Assembly: GCA_951799425.1 (NCBI GenBank)
Contig: OX637403.1
Location: forward strand, 29,552,811-29,616,810
Direction: 5' to 3'
Length of the DNA: 64,000 nucleotides
Origin: Ilex aquifolium
Taxonomy: Eukaryota > Streptophyta > Magnoliopsida > Aquifoliales > Aquifoliaceae
Position numbers and translations under genes: made by a program. Below, in pieces: positions 23,611-35,891 of this stretch. Position 1 is the stretch's first letter. The number at the start of each line of letters is the position of its first letter. The notes beneath the pieces are model-generated. The model was not told where the DNA came from. It did not search any database and worked only from the letters and a program-made list of their open reading frames with translations.

Positions 23611-26600
23611 TTATGTGAAAGTGTGCTTAATAACTAGTTCACCATTGGAAGGATCGAAGGATGCTTCAATTTCTGATGAACAACATTCACCTCTATCAGA
23701 TCTATGAGTTTTAACTGCCACTGGCTTGGCCAAAAGCTTCACTCCTTGTTTCCAATATCTTTGATCTGAACACAATGCAGTTATATTTTAGTATCATGCA
23801 TCGACCCAAGAAAAGTTGAACCCAAGCAAACTATACCTGGTCCTGTAGACAACACAATGGAATTTTCTGCATCCATCACCCAATCAATCCAAAACGCAAA
23901 TCCATGGCATACTCCCTGGTTCGTAAATTCCACCTACAGTAAATATTCACTATAGGTTCATTATGTCTGAAATCTCATGCAATGGTTATAAACATCAACA
24001 CTCAATACATTACAGCAGTGCTGCTTCCACCCCCAAACACCCCCCCCCCCCCCCCCAAATACAGAAAGTGCATGTTATACCTGGGCTTTTCCAGAACAAG
24101 AGCTTATTGGTTTCAAGAAATCGAACTCCATGACAGTAATCATCTCACTGAGTTCCTAAAAATTCAATAAAATTGCATCAATTTAGAGCTGAAATGCTAT
24201 TTTCCTCTTCCTCAAATAAAGCAGATCTTCCTAAACTTTATTTACCTTGATTTCTCCACATTGCCATATAAAAAAAGGCAGACAAGGACTCTCTTGTGTA
24301 GCAGGTGAATCACCACACGCCCCTAAGGTGGCATTGACAACTGAATGGTCAAAACCTTCAATCTCTTTCAGGCAGCAATGACTTCTCCAGAGATCCTAAA
24401 CATGAAGTTTGCCATCCCATCCCAACATTTACATCTATGAAAAATAATAACATACTTGGTTCAAAACAAACCAATGGTAAAACCACATTGACTTACAGGG
24501 AGAGACATTGCACAAGCCTTCAGTATTCCTTTACAAGGCATTATCACCACGTCTTTAGATAGGACAGACTCAAGAATAGTGCGTTCCTTCCTGAACAAGA
24601 ACATAATATAGGTATATTGCCTAAATCGAAGTACATGATACCTTCAATGGAGAGTACATTAGCAGAACATCTAAGAGCTTTTTTTCATATACAAGTTTCC
24701 CACACCCATATGCAGATAACCTTTACAAAATCCATTCAACTACACTCGGATGAGTTAACCATTTCAATAATCATCAACTCCCCCAACCCCTCCAGATATG
24801 AATAACAAATAGAAATTCCAATGAACTGCCATTGAATTGGACGATGAGTACAGAATGCACAGAGATCTTATCATCTTTCACCTCCTGCCAATGACTTATT
24901 TATTATTAACATGTGGTTTCATCCAATCAAATTCCTCCAAGTTACCATTGCCGGCCGTGTAACTATTAATCTAAAATTTTTAAGAAATAATTGGTTCAAC
25001 TCTTAATTAATAGCTTTTCATAACAAAATAGGAGAGGATGGAAATAGAGATGATGTAATGGATGGTTTTCCTTAATATCAAAATTGGATGGAGATTCTAT
25101 GCATCACACAGACCAATGCCAGTTTTATATATAACAAACATTCATGGTAATAAATAGATGTAAAATGATCCGTGAAGCAAACAATCCAGACAACATCTGG
25201 AAAGGTAATTAAGAAATTAGTAACATTAGGATCAGGTAAAAAAACTATCTGAAAAAACCTTGTTAGTAGGATCAGGTAAAAAACTATCTGAAAAAAACTA
25301 GTTAGTAGGATCGAGTTAACAAATATTTGAAAAAAATTTCAAAATCCTCATTTATTGATACAAAACTACCTTATGGCATGGCGTTAACTTAATTGTCAGA
25401 TGTTACTACATCCACAAATTTACCATGATGGGCGCTATTTTAACAAACTTGACTTTCGCTCCCATTCAAGTAGCATACTATATTTCCATATCCGGGGAAT
25501 AAAAATTAAAGGCTTCAATCAAGATAGAAAGTATTACCAAAAACGCAGGTTTTGCCATGGAACTGCACCTTCACTTCCACAATAGAACGGTTCTCCAATC
25601 AAAAGATCAATCTACAAATTATACACAAAATCCACTAGATTTGTGTTTATTCTACAGCAGCTTGAAAAATATGAATTCATGAATATTTGATTTGCTGAGA
25701 AGGACAATTATGTACAACTAAATGCTTAGTTGCAAGCCCAAGTAAGTAGAATATCAGTCTGGTAAACAAGCTGCTTGAGTGGAAATAACCTTTTTCTGAT
25801 AAGTGTCATGCATAGTCAATTGAGATACTCTCTTCTTTAGAACTTCTACTCGATCCATTGAGAAACCATTTGCAACCGCAACAGCTTGTAAATATTGAGC
25901 ACCCTTCTCTTTCAGCCCCGGAAACAAAGATATTATGTGCGATGTTTTGGAAAGATGGGCAATGGCAATCGGTAAGAAGACACTATCATCTGCAACAACA
26001 CACAAAGAAGGACTCCGCTGCAACTGAAAAGGAAATGAAGTGATAATAATAACCTAAGAATCCTGACACTGGAATAAGCATAAAATGAGAAACAATAAAA
26101 GCATCTATCTTGAAGAACTCAAGTACATACGTAAGACATCATAAAAGTAGGGAGACAGCTGAGATGGTTTTTATTTTCAACACATAAATATCAACCACAT
26201 TAGGCCACTAAAGACTTGATGAAAATAAACAAGAAATGAAGCTTATATAAGAAAGTAACCACAAAAATCACATTATTGTGGTTAGGATATTTAAAAATTT
26301 CTACAATATCAGTTTACTGAACCAGAAGATCATAACCATTGTGGGCTCTTAATATCTCAGGTATAATACAGGATATGATGATGATAATAAGGAACCAAAG
26401 GGAGAAATATTATATTAGATCTGACTTGCATGGTCCGTTTCAGGCAAAAGGCTTGACACATATCAGTCATAATTCCAGCATCACCAACAAAGAAACACCC
26501 AGCTCATCCCGGATAAAGGACAACCACCAAGTCAGACAACTCTGCTGGACTTTTGGCACATCTTACTCATTAAGCTTCATTTGTCCAGTGGATCTACACA

Positions 26601-29600
26601 TATTCCTTCCCCGGATAGACACTGTTCAAACAAAAAAGTGCTTTGAAGTGATCTGACTTCTCAACCTTAAGGAGTCTCCTTCCAACATATAACCCTGCAG
26701 TTCACCGTGAATTGAACTGTGTGCATGCAGAATTGAACTTGCAACAACAGGCTTCTGGCCACTTAATTCCTAGACTTCGATTTGTCCACAAGGTACACTT
26801 TAAATGTAGTGGTTTACAGGAGGACCATTAACTGATTACTTTCTATTAGTGAAGCCACCAATCATTCCCCAATTCGTTTTCATATTCCAATATCGTCTCG
26901 AAGGAAGCAGGTTCAGCAATTAGTCATTCAGCAAGTAATAAGAAATCTACGAGGCAGGCTGAAGTACAAATTGTAGCTGACTACAACAACATATTCCTAT
27001 TAGCTAGTTAGTGGAATGGAAGTTATGAAAGCATCTCATTCAAAACTTATTGGCAGTAGGTGGAGAAGCCCACCAGGCTCATATGCTACTTTGGGAGGTC
27101 TTATTCTGTCGATGTTGGAAAAGCTCTAACACTTTCCCAAACGTGAGACCCCCACTCGCAAGCAAAAGAATTAGAGGACAAATTCAAATAGATAACCACT
27201 GCACCTATGACAGAATCAATTACCAAATCAATGAAATTGAGTCTTGCCCAAACCCTTCCCAAGGATGGCTTAGATACCTTGTCAATGCTTCCACCACAAA
27301 CCAATTGGCAATGAGTGGAAAGGCACATAAATCTCATATACTATTCTCATAGGGGTAATTTTATCAATGTGGGAGAAGTATTAACAAGTCTCACATGCAC
27401 TGAGATCGTACCGCATCTTTTACAGCTTTTAAAATCAAACACCTCCAATTGTTGTCACCATATACTGCAACTCTTTCAGGTGATAGAATGAGTTGAAAAC
27501 TGGGAGTACAACTGTCATGCTGTCCAACCTCTGTTCTTGCAGGTTGAGACTTGACATCATATGAGATGCTAATGTCAGAATGAACAGCATTTAAATGAAC
27601 GACTTCATCCTTGTGTATGGACAAGCCTTTGCCAGGGATGAACCAGACACATTGTTTCCAATGGTCGCACCAATCCCCATCACCTGCAGAAGCATTATAT
27701 ATAATTCAAACAATGAAAAAAAATTCAAAAAACATATAATTGGCTTCTTTTGAAAATGAGCATGAAATCAGAAAATTTGTGGAAAGTAATTGCAGATGAT
27801 CCTTGTTTACTTAGTCCAACACCCTCCCAGAGTTGTTCAAAAAATTGATTATTTAAGACAAAAGTATGTGAGTATTATCATTAATCCAAGTAACTTCCAG
27901 GAAGAATATCTTCCAATTGAAGTATACATCAAAAAATAGAATCAAATAAAATTCAGTAATGTATATTAAGCTTTTAATGTCTAGCCAAATTAAATGAAAT
28001 GATTTTTGCCATTTGCGTGTTCCCGAAAAAGCAGTCACTGATATGGGCACGAGAACAAAGGCTGATTCATTAAAGTCACATGTCAATGAACCATATTGAC
28101 CTTTGATTATCTTTTCTCAAAGTTCCACTAGAAGGCAGCATCTGTAAATTAGTGAAAACATATTCCTCTGAGTGTGTGAATTAATTGTTTCTTTCATCAC
28201 GTCTAGATAAACCTTGCATAAATGATAACTAGAATTTAGCATAAGTTGCCTGTACTCACTAGAAAACGATGACTGCGACTCTTTTATCTTGAATGGGCAA
28301 CTTATCCATTTTGGGCTAGTGGAATATAAGATTGTCCCTTCACTATCAAGTTGAAGTATCCACCTGAAAAAAAGCCAAAATACTAGCATAATATCCCTAG
28401 GAAAAATCTCACTACAAAAATAAACGTTACTATACCAAATTATACCATGAGACAACAGCATGAACTGTTCCATCATTAGTTGCCTTTATGTGTAGCTCAG
28501 TTTCTCCATGACCCTCTGGCCTTTTCCAAAAGTCAAATTCAAAAATTTTGAAGGGTTCTGACAGCTGGATGAATACTCAACTGAGTAGAAAATGGAAAAC
28601 CTGACTTTCTAAAGAACTTATTCTAAGAAGTAAATAATGCCTATACCAGTTTTATTTCTTCATTCATTGAATCACAGTGCAGGGGAAGTTGTTGTGATTT
28701 CACGCATAAGATTGTCTCCAGTCCCTTTGGAGCAAGATGAATACCATCAGACGCTTTTGCTTCATTATTATATAAATCATGCAGCTTCCACAAGTATGTG
28801 CTTTCAACCAGCTGAAAGAAAATTACAAAGGAAAAGAATGTCTTCTTAATGAGCGTTAAAAGAATTTCTTTGTGAATTTTGATTGAGGAGAACCAAGTAA
28901 CACTGCACAGATCGTGTAAGCCATAATATAGACAACGTTGTCAACGTATAATATAGACATCATACGTTGGGATAAAAACAACGTTGAGCTAGGTTAGTGG
29001 AGTATTCATAAAAAACAAACAAATTACATTCTGCCATGGTTGGTTTGGCTCTGAGTTTCTTACAGGAAAACCCTTGAGACACAGTGAGCAAGTTGGTAAT
29101 AATCCATGACATGGAAAGGACCAGCTAACCATTCATAGGGTTTGACCTCTAATGGCTCAATTAGGGTAACCAGAAAATGAAAATCCTAGAGTCCACTAAT
29201 AAATCACGTGTTTCATCACGTCATATATTTATGATCGAAGTTCTGGGTCTAGGCGTCTAGCGGTACAGGAACCAATGCTGCATTTCCAACTAGTTAATTA
29301 TATACCAAGTAAGAACTTTCCTAATCCTATCAACCGTACTCTAGAGTCAATGGCATGTAAAACTTTATTCCCTTCATGGCATGCTGAAAATATGAGGCCA
29401 ATATACTAGCATCAATGTATTACAAAAAAAAATGCAATTAAAAAGATGTTATCCATGCTATTTGCAAAAATAGCAATAATACAGTAGGTTTGGTCAATCA
29501 CCTGGCCATAAGTAGTTGCTCGGTAAGGCACTGTTAGGGGATTTTCCACCAATAGCTTGTCATGAGCATGCTGCAAAGTTGGAATTAGCCCTTCGCCCAA

Positions 29601-31101
29601 CAACTCTGAGTCTAATATTTCACTAACCTGTGTTTAGCATTTGAGAATCTATAATCATGAGCATAAAGAAAACCATCAATAGTACATTTGTGCAAATTCT
29701 CACGTAAAGACTCTGGTTTGATCTATATTTCCAAATTATGCACTGCATTTAGCTTTACAACCATTAAGTGTCTCTGACATAAATGGTATTGTTGCACCAT
29801 AATGCTTATAGTTCAGCATAGGCCACAAAGTACTAAGATGACAAAATTATAGGTGAAGTTTGACACAAGTGCAAGATGATGATGGTATGATACTCACAAG
29901 GACATCAGCACGAGAAGTGATATCCACACCAATCTCTAATTCATCTGATCTCTTGTTAATAACCCGTACTTTTCTTTCCATACAATTGGCACGCACAACT
30001 TTCCGCATCAACTTCACCATGGGAAGGTATGACTCACATGCCGTCACCATCCCCTTTGAACTGGAACTTGAATCTGCAGTGCCCATTGCCCGAGCAGCCA
30101 TCATAGATAACAAGCCAGTTCCAGCACTACAAAGTAATTATTGTACTGTAATCTATGGAAAAAAAAAAAACAAATTGCATATTTTCATCAACATAACATC
30201 TACTCAGCATTAGTGGATATAACTACTCATAATATCATCAATATTATACCTTTAAAATATATTTTTTTTCCCTTTTTTGAAGGGAAATATTATGTTTCAT
30301 TCAGCTAATAAAGGTCAGATTACAATAAGCTAGTTGAATCGCCCCAAGCCCTGTAAGTGGATTTGAGACCCAATCCTAAGGGAGTTAGTTGGTGAGCCTT
30401 TAAATATTTTGTTCATGTACAAAACGGAAATACCGCCAGGGTGTCCCATTGTTAATCTGTCTAGTTTTTAATAGTTGTGAGATTGTTTCTATCTCCATCT
30501 CTATCCCTCTACTTAGAATGTTTGGTTGCAAGCATTTTAATTATGGAAAGCAGCTAGGTTTTGAACTATTAAGTTTTTTTTCAGTTGTGGAATGTGATCC
30601 TGGCAATTTGAAGGGTACCCAAATATAGTAGCTGCATACAAATTACTCAATTTTCAATCACATTACCAAGCACGTATATTCATTCAGACTGATAAGAAAT
30701 CAGTAACTATTTGTGTGCATTATGGAGTGAACTAAATCAATATCTAAAGGAAAACTTAATGAATACCCAATATCAAGAACATGGCAAGGTTTGGTTATAG
30801 TCTTGTCGATGGCTTCACGGTAGGCTCTGTTCCTGCGAGTGTCATTAAGCATGTCGAGGTATGACGTGGTTGCAAGGAGAGGTTTTTGGCAATCTTCTGG
30901 AGCGTCGTCTTCTTCGACAACGACCCATTCGGAGTTACCCGTGAGTGGGTCGAGTTTGAGCTGGAACATGCGCTGAGTCGATCCTGAGCTCATGGTTCGG
31001 ACTGTGGTGGCCTTGAAGTGAGTGATTGTGTGAGGGCTAACACCGGTTTTGGGGCCAAAGGAGAAGAAGGGTAAGAGGGTTTTGTTGAGTAGAAAACGCA
31101 T
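23611..31101 (-). CDS. PRMT7: Protein arginine N-methyltransferase 7 (PRMT7)
   Basis: PRMT7 monomethylates arginine in histones and splicing proteins using S-adenosylmethionine. Fourteen exons read leftward: 31101-30767, 30126-29898, 29627-29502, 28811-28647, 28564-28446, 28363-28260, 27683-27412, 26023-25790, 25611-25538, 24590-24497, 24395-24246, 24155-24081, 23933-23837, 23765-23611. Total 742 aa, similar to the Arabidopsis protein; all introns GT-AG. The first catalytic module has motif I VLDIGAGTGLLS (residues 108-119) and the double-E loop SEILDSELLGE (190-200). The second, degenerate module shows LCVVADDS, IDLLIGEPF and PWQNLRFW, as expected for the tandem PRMT7 architecture. I chose the upstream Met, which adds about 36 basic and hydrophobic residues before MSSGSTQRMFQLKL; starting at that second Met is equally plausible. 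If real, the extension resembles an organelle-type leader (inference). Confidence 0.95.
24040..24056. repeat. (C)17 homopolymer in PRMT7 intron 12
   Basis: Seventeen consecutive C on the plus strand, so G in the PRMT7 transcript sense, just upstream (in transcript terms downstream) of exon 12. Together with the G22 in OWL1 this is a second long G/C homopolymer within 11 kb. Confidence 0.8.
25219..25340. repeat. Three-copy minisatellite in PRMT7 intron 9
   Basis: Three consecutive copies of a roughly 40-bp unit containing TTAGTAGGATCAGGTAAAAA followed by ACTATCTGAAAAAA. The first two are nearly identical and the third is diverged. There is no coding role. Confidence 0.75.
30250..30660 (-). 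mobile_element. Possible LINE 3' remnant in PRMT7 intron 1
   Basis: Read on the minus strand, the sequence ends in AATATTTCCCTTC followed by an A-rich run (T-rich at about 30258-30275 on the plus strand), resembling plant LINE 3' ends with a poly(A) tail. No reverse transcriptase or RNase H residues were recognised and no duplication was found, so this is tentative. Confidence 0.35.
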
Positions 31102-31703
31102 GAATTTGGGGGTTGGGGTTTAAGGATTGGATTGGCATGGGTTTAGGGACATGGTGAGCGAGGATGAGTATACCAGTGGCGAAGCGGCGAGTTTGGGTGT
31201 GGCCGGTTTTATAAATTCGAATAATAGTGGGGTCAAACTGAAATTTAGGCAGCCCGGTAGAGGTGGCAAGCAATTGTCATAGATAAGCGGCGCGGAACAA
31301 TTATTTTGTTCCACATGTCTTTAAATTAATTTGAGTTATAATCGATTTAGAATTTGAGAAAATAATTGGCATAAACATAAATATCCTATAACAACAAAAA
31401 ATATATATTTATTTTTTGTTACTTTTGAAAGAAATATATGAATAATCATGATTCTATAGTCATTAAAATTAGTGGTTAGTAATTATAAAAAAAAAAAAAA
31501 AACCTTAGAAAAGAAGAAAAATAAAATTAGGATCCCTTATATAGGTGGTGACCTAGTGGTTGGTGTAAAGATGTATTGTGTCACAAATTTAATTTTCTTA
31601 TGGTATTTAGATTGATTTGTTGATCAAATAAATTATAATCATCGAATTACCAACGAAAATATAATATCAAGTTTATTGTGGATGATGATAAGAATTTTGT
31701 TGA
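31102..31703. other. PRMT7 upstream region
   Basis: The first ~200 bp (31102-31310) is the likely PRMT7 leader and promoter on the minus strand; an open frame running through it there is not supported as coding. From 31320 on the DNA is AT-rich. A GGTGGTGACCTAGTGGTTGG motif near 31545 looks like a SINE A box, without a confirmed partner. Confidence 0.4.
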
Positions 31704-31712
31704 TAAAATTAT

Positions 31713-32716
31713 GGGTGAATCACATACGTACCAAAAACATTTTAAAATTTTTAATTTGAAACCCTAATAATTATTTTTTGTACATTGCACCATTTGTGTT
31801 ATAAAATAGTTTTAATATGGCCCTCACACTACTCTCCTTTTAAGGCTGTTCGCTTGAGTCGATGGGTAAGTATTTTTGGATTCCATATTGATATTCTGAG
31901 GTGATGAGTTACAAAAGACTATTTCTTTTGTTGACCCTACCCAATTGAGGGTAACATTCCGAGCCGATTGTCAAATTCTGTCCAAAATATTGGCTTATAA
32001 GGTAGGGTAGGAATGCAGAATGCCTCATAAAATTTCAAACTTTAAATTATTCATTTTTTGGTCATTTTAAAAATTCATTTACCAAAATTTTAAACTATTT
32101 TTACAACTAGACTATTAATATATAATATACAGATATGTAAACTAACACATTAAACTAGTAAAATTAAAGAAAACACAATAAATCTGATTAATATGCTATT
32201 TAATAGTCTAAAACACCATAAATAAAACACAATCACAAGTCACATACTTCATAAACGACATTATTTTATGACAAATAAAACAATGTTGTTTTATAAAACA
32301 TATATTATTTTTTTTTTAAAATTAAATAAACATGCAAGGGGGTAGGAATGCAAATATTTTATGAGTATTCCACATTTTTATCCGATATTTATGAAATATT
32401 AAAAAAACATTCTATTAGTGACCGAAAATATATGGAAGTCGAATTATTGAGTAAAATAAAATAGGGTCGAAATATTGCAGAACCGATCGGTGGGCAGAAT
32501 TTTGAACACCTCCACTTCCTTTGTTATATTCGTCAAATCTCATTGCATTTAGTGTGACAGCCACATAGTAGATTTGATGGAAATTGTAATGAAAGTTAGT
32601 TTGAGGGTCATATTACAATCATTTTATAAGATTGAGAGTGTAATATAAAAAATTAATCAGTAAGGGTCCAAACTGAAAATCATGAAATCTTTTAGCATGT
32701 AAAGTGTGATTCATCG
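31713..32716. mobile_element. Mutator-like non-autonomous element, 1004 bp, abutting HINT3
   Basis: Target-site duplication TAAAATTAT (31704-31712) and TAAAATAAT (32717-32725), 9 bp with one mismatch. Long terminal inverted repeats of about 125 bp: the left begins GGGTGAATCACAT, the right-end complement CGATGAATCACAC, and similarity continues through TTATAAAAT and TAATATGGCCCTC versus TAATATGACCCTC. No transposase frame or captured exon was recognised. Long inverted ends and a 9-bp duplication indicate a Mutator-like element. Its right duplication ends 120 bp before the HINT3 start codon. Confidence 0.85.
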
Positions 32717-32845
32717 TAAAATAATATCAACATTCCACAAGGGGCAAAGTCGTAATTCAAAGTTAACGCTTCCTTTTTGCTTCAAGCCTGCAACCACCAT
32801 CGTTGACGTCGAATGATCTGTATCCCGGCCAAAGGGGCGGGGCTA

Positions 32846-34756
32846 ATGGCGGGAGCAACATCGTCGTGCATCTTCTGCCAAATCGCCCGCTCTTCCACCT
32901 CCACCACTCTCATCCACTCCGTCTGCTCTCTCTCTCTCTCTCTCTCTCTATGTCATGCATATATAACCTCGAACCTTGGATCGTCTTCACGTTTTTTACT
33001 TTTGATCTTACAGGATGAGAGAGTAGTTGCCTTTCAGGACATCAATCCTTCTGCATTCAGGTATCAATTTGTGGCCATTCTTTACATTACCTGAATTCCA
33101 ACGTTACGTATCTTGAAGAACTTCTCAATTCATTTTCTTTCACCATAGATTTACGATATTTTATACTTGTTGGTAAATGTATCGAATTCACTTCGATTTT
33201 GTTGCTAATTCATTGGATTAGCTGCATATCTATGTATGCTAGAGACAGTCTGAATTTGAGGGATATTTTGAAACTGTGGTTAAACCTTTCGTATTGTGTT
33301 CTATTGTGTGCATTGTACGGCAAAATTGAGCATATTTAGGCCCTCTTTAGAATAGTGGAGACGTGAAGGGATGAGCTCTAAACCCACGTTCTGAATTTAA
33401 AACTTAGAACATCTATTAGGCTCTGCCATAATGGATTTATCCCACATAAATCTCCTAATCTCAGTGTAGATAGTTCTGTTTTTGACCGGACCAGGGAGGG
33501 GATTAACTGAGAGGCGCATACTCTGGTCCAAAGTCTAGACACTCCTGACAATAATACGAAAAAAATAGAAAGAGAGAATATGGGTTCTGCTTTTAACTGA
33601 TCAGATTATTGGGGATTTTTACTTTGGATATGTCGAGGTTGTGTTAGAATCAGACAAATATTCTAAGGAAATACTAAAGGTTGTACTGCTAACTGGTACT
33701 AGCAGTTTTACTACCATGTTTGCTTGCTCAACTATTATCATTTGTGGCTCTTCTAATTGTCATCTGGGTCTTAATAGGCATTACTTAGTAATTCCGATAG
33801 AGCACATTCCAACTGTCAAAGACCTCCACAGACGACCGGAAGATTTTTCATTGGGTAATTCATATCCTAATGATGGCAATTGATACAAATACTGAATTGG
33901 TTTGGGCGTTATAAATTTACTTTGTTCTTCCTTAATTTATGAGTTAATTATATTTTTTTTACTTCATATCCAGTTAGTCACATGTTCGACGTAGGGCAGA
34001 ATCTATTACGCAGAGATGCCCCTCATTCCAAGCAATACAGGTATTATTTCTTATGCTCAAAATTCAATCCCTCCAGTTCCACCTCATAGGTGCGCGAAAC
34101 TTCATGATCTAAGGAAGGTTTATCTCTTAGATTATGATCTTTTTAAAATTTAGATTTGATTTACAAGATTTGTTTAGTTTTGTATTAGGGTAAGGAGCAT
34201 CCATTCAACTAAATGAATGATATACGCACAATCAACTTCCATAACTAATTGTTGACATAGCGAAGAACTTGGAATATGTGTTTCATAGGCTCATGGCAAA
34301 TAAACACTAATTATTTCATATTAACCAAGTATATTTTCTGCATTATTGTTATATGATTGTGGCATTTAAATAGATTGAAAGATTTGATGATAACTTTGTT
34401 ATTCAGAATTCTTTGCATATGAAGTTTACTGAAAGCGAGGTTGTGCATATGATCTTCTTCTGCCTTTTCTTTGTAGATTTGGTTTTCATCAGCCTCCATT
34501 TAACAGTGTTAACCATCTCCACCTTCATTGTTTGGCACTTCCCTTCACACCCAGGCGAGTACTGGTGCATAAATTTTCTAAATATTTGTTGAAGTTTTAA
34601 TTTTTCCGCGAATGCTATACAAATACCCGCTTTAATTTGAAGAAGGTCAACAGATGGAAACATATGAAATACTGGTCTTTGGGGCCATTTGTTGGATTCA
34701 TCGAGGCTGAGAAGTTGTTGGAGAGGATAAAGCCACTATCTTCCATTCCTTCGTGA
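32846..34756 (+). CDS. HINT3: Histidine triad nucleotide-binding protein (HINT3-like)
   Basis: HIT proteins hydrolyse nucleoside phosphoramidates and adenylated or dinucleotide substrates. Six exons: 32846-32920, 33014-33060, 33778-33854, 33974-34040, 34477-34554, 34654-34756; 148 aa. N-terminal CIFCQIAR is the zinc-type start of many HINT proteins; DERVVAFQDINP and HYLVIPIEHIP follow the family pattern; the triad is H102-L-H104-L-H106. The C terminus PRWKHMKY...SLGPFVGFIEAEKLL matches plant HINT3. Start: Met 32846; an in-frame Met at 32813 would add 11 residues. Intron 1 is 93 nt, in frame and without stop, with a weak donor (GTCTGC) and a CT repeat. Intron 5 appears to use a GC donor (CCCAG/GCGAGT); the GT alternative (CGA/GTACTG to AAG/GTC) would insert RVN before RWK. 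Transcription is divergent from PRMT7, with a Mutator-like element between. Confidence 0.9.
33390..33560 (+). mobile_element. Fragment of the GACCGGA-type SINE module in HINT3 intron 2
   Basis: The segment has TGGATTTATC, TTTTTGACCGGACCAGGGAG, GGGATTAACTGAG and an A-rich end (GACACTCCTGACAATAATACG), the same order of motifs as the modules of the SINE at 22347-22693. No 5' pol III boxes or duplication were confirmed, so it is a partial copy. Confidence 0.55.
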
Positions 34757-35640
34757 GAGGTAGGTAGGTCTTCGGTGTATTGTAATTCAATCACATTTGC
34801 CAAATGCAAGTTAAATGTTACTCACTTCAATAACATATGCAAATTTAGAGATTATAGAAGTGTATGATCAATTTGTCTTTGTTTTGCCATTGACATGATC
34901 GGATTTGTTGATATTCTTGCTTTAGGAAATCATGTTCCATTAACTTAAACAAAAACGTCAAGTGAACCGAGCATCCCGATCACTCGCCACTTCCGCCTGT
35001 ATTTCTCATTAAAACATGGGTTATTGGAGTATAGATCCGAGGCCACCTACTAGAAAAATGGCTGGTTTCTGACGAAGTCTCTTCAAAGGGAGGGGAAAAT
35101 AATTAGTTCAGTTATTGTTTATGTTGGCATTGGGGCAAGAGACCTACATTTTAACCAAATTTCCATCCAAACATTGTAAAGGTTGAGAATTCTCATGGGT
35201 AACATGGTAAGCCGTCAATAAAATATGTTCAAAATACTTAAGTTAATTCTCTCTTAATTTATTTTATTTATGTGTTACTTCTATTTTTTTATAAATATAA
35301 TAATTCATGATTTTATCATTTTTATTTTTATCACAAATTCCTTTTTAACACATTGGTGAGTATATATACAGATGAAAATTCGAATCTCAACTACCCCTAC
35401 ACCCTAAAAAATCATCTAAACAATCCAATTTAAAATATAAGTAGAACTTGCACTTGTGTGGGCTGGACTTGTGCGAACTATAGACACAGATGTTAGACTT
35501 ACATAAATGATAAATTCAAACGTCAAGAAAATGAAGTAGACTTAAACGTTGAATCATAAATCCGAACGTCAGGAATTCGACGCTAGCGGATGTTTTACTA
35601 GTTCAACTGATATCCTCGTTAAAAAGGAAAAAAGGAAAAA
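34757..35640. other. Intergenic DNA between HINT3 and HSP23.6
   Basis: It holds the HINT3 3' UTR and AT-rich sequence with no supported gene. No terminal repeats or duplications were recognised. Confidence 0.5.
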
Positions 35641-35684
35641 AGAAAAAAACTTATGAATAGAACAAGACCTTCCTATCGGTGTCT

Positions 35685-35694
35685 AGAAACTTCT
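35685..35694 (+). promoter_or_regulatory. Heat shock element of the HSP23.6-like gene
   Basis: AGAAACTTCT fits the head-to-tail core nGAAnnTTCn, the binding site of heat shock factors. It lies about 85 bp upstream of the TATA box of a small heat shock gene, a typical position. A TTC 12 bases upstream and further TTC/GAA half sites downstream (TTCTCTCTTC, CTGGAAC) are present but spaced imperfectly. Confidence 0.7.
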
Positions 35695-35778
35695 CTCTTC
35701 ATCTATCCTCTGGAACTGTCTATACCTCTCTCTCTTTCGTTCTTTCCAGTACCACCTTTCCCCTCCGCCACGTTCAAC

Positions 35779-35786
35779 TATATAAA
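35779..35786 (+). promoter_or_regulatory. TATA box of the HSP23.6-like gene
   Basis: TATATAAA, 106 bp before the start codon at 35892. It rules out the in-frame ATG at 35679 as translation start, because that ATG lies upstream of the expected transcription start. Confidence 0.75.
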
Positions 35787-35891
35787 CTCCACAGCACCGC
35801 CTTACTTTCTTCAACGTACCCATTTAAACCCACACAAAACTCCCCAGAAACTAACACAGATAACGTAAACCTTCTGTGGAATTCCAGAGAA

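Noticed and set aside
27050-27352. Open frames at 27050-27352 in PRMT7 intron 7 as a coding insertion
   Set aside because: Exons 7 and 8 join in phase across this interval; the intron sequence looks like an old repeat remnant, but no termini or duplication were found.
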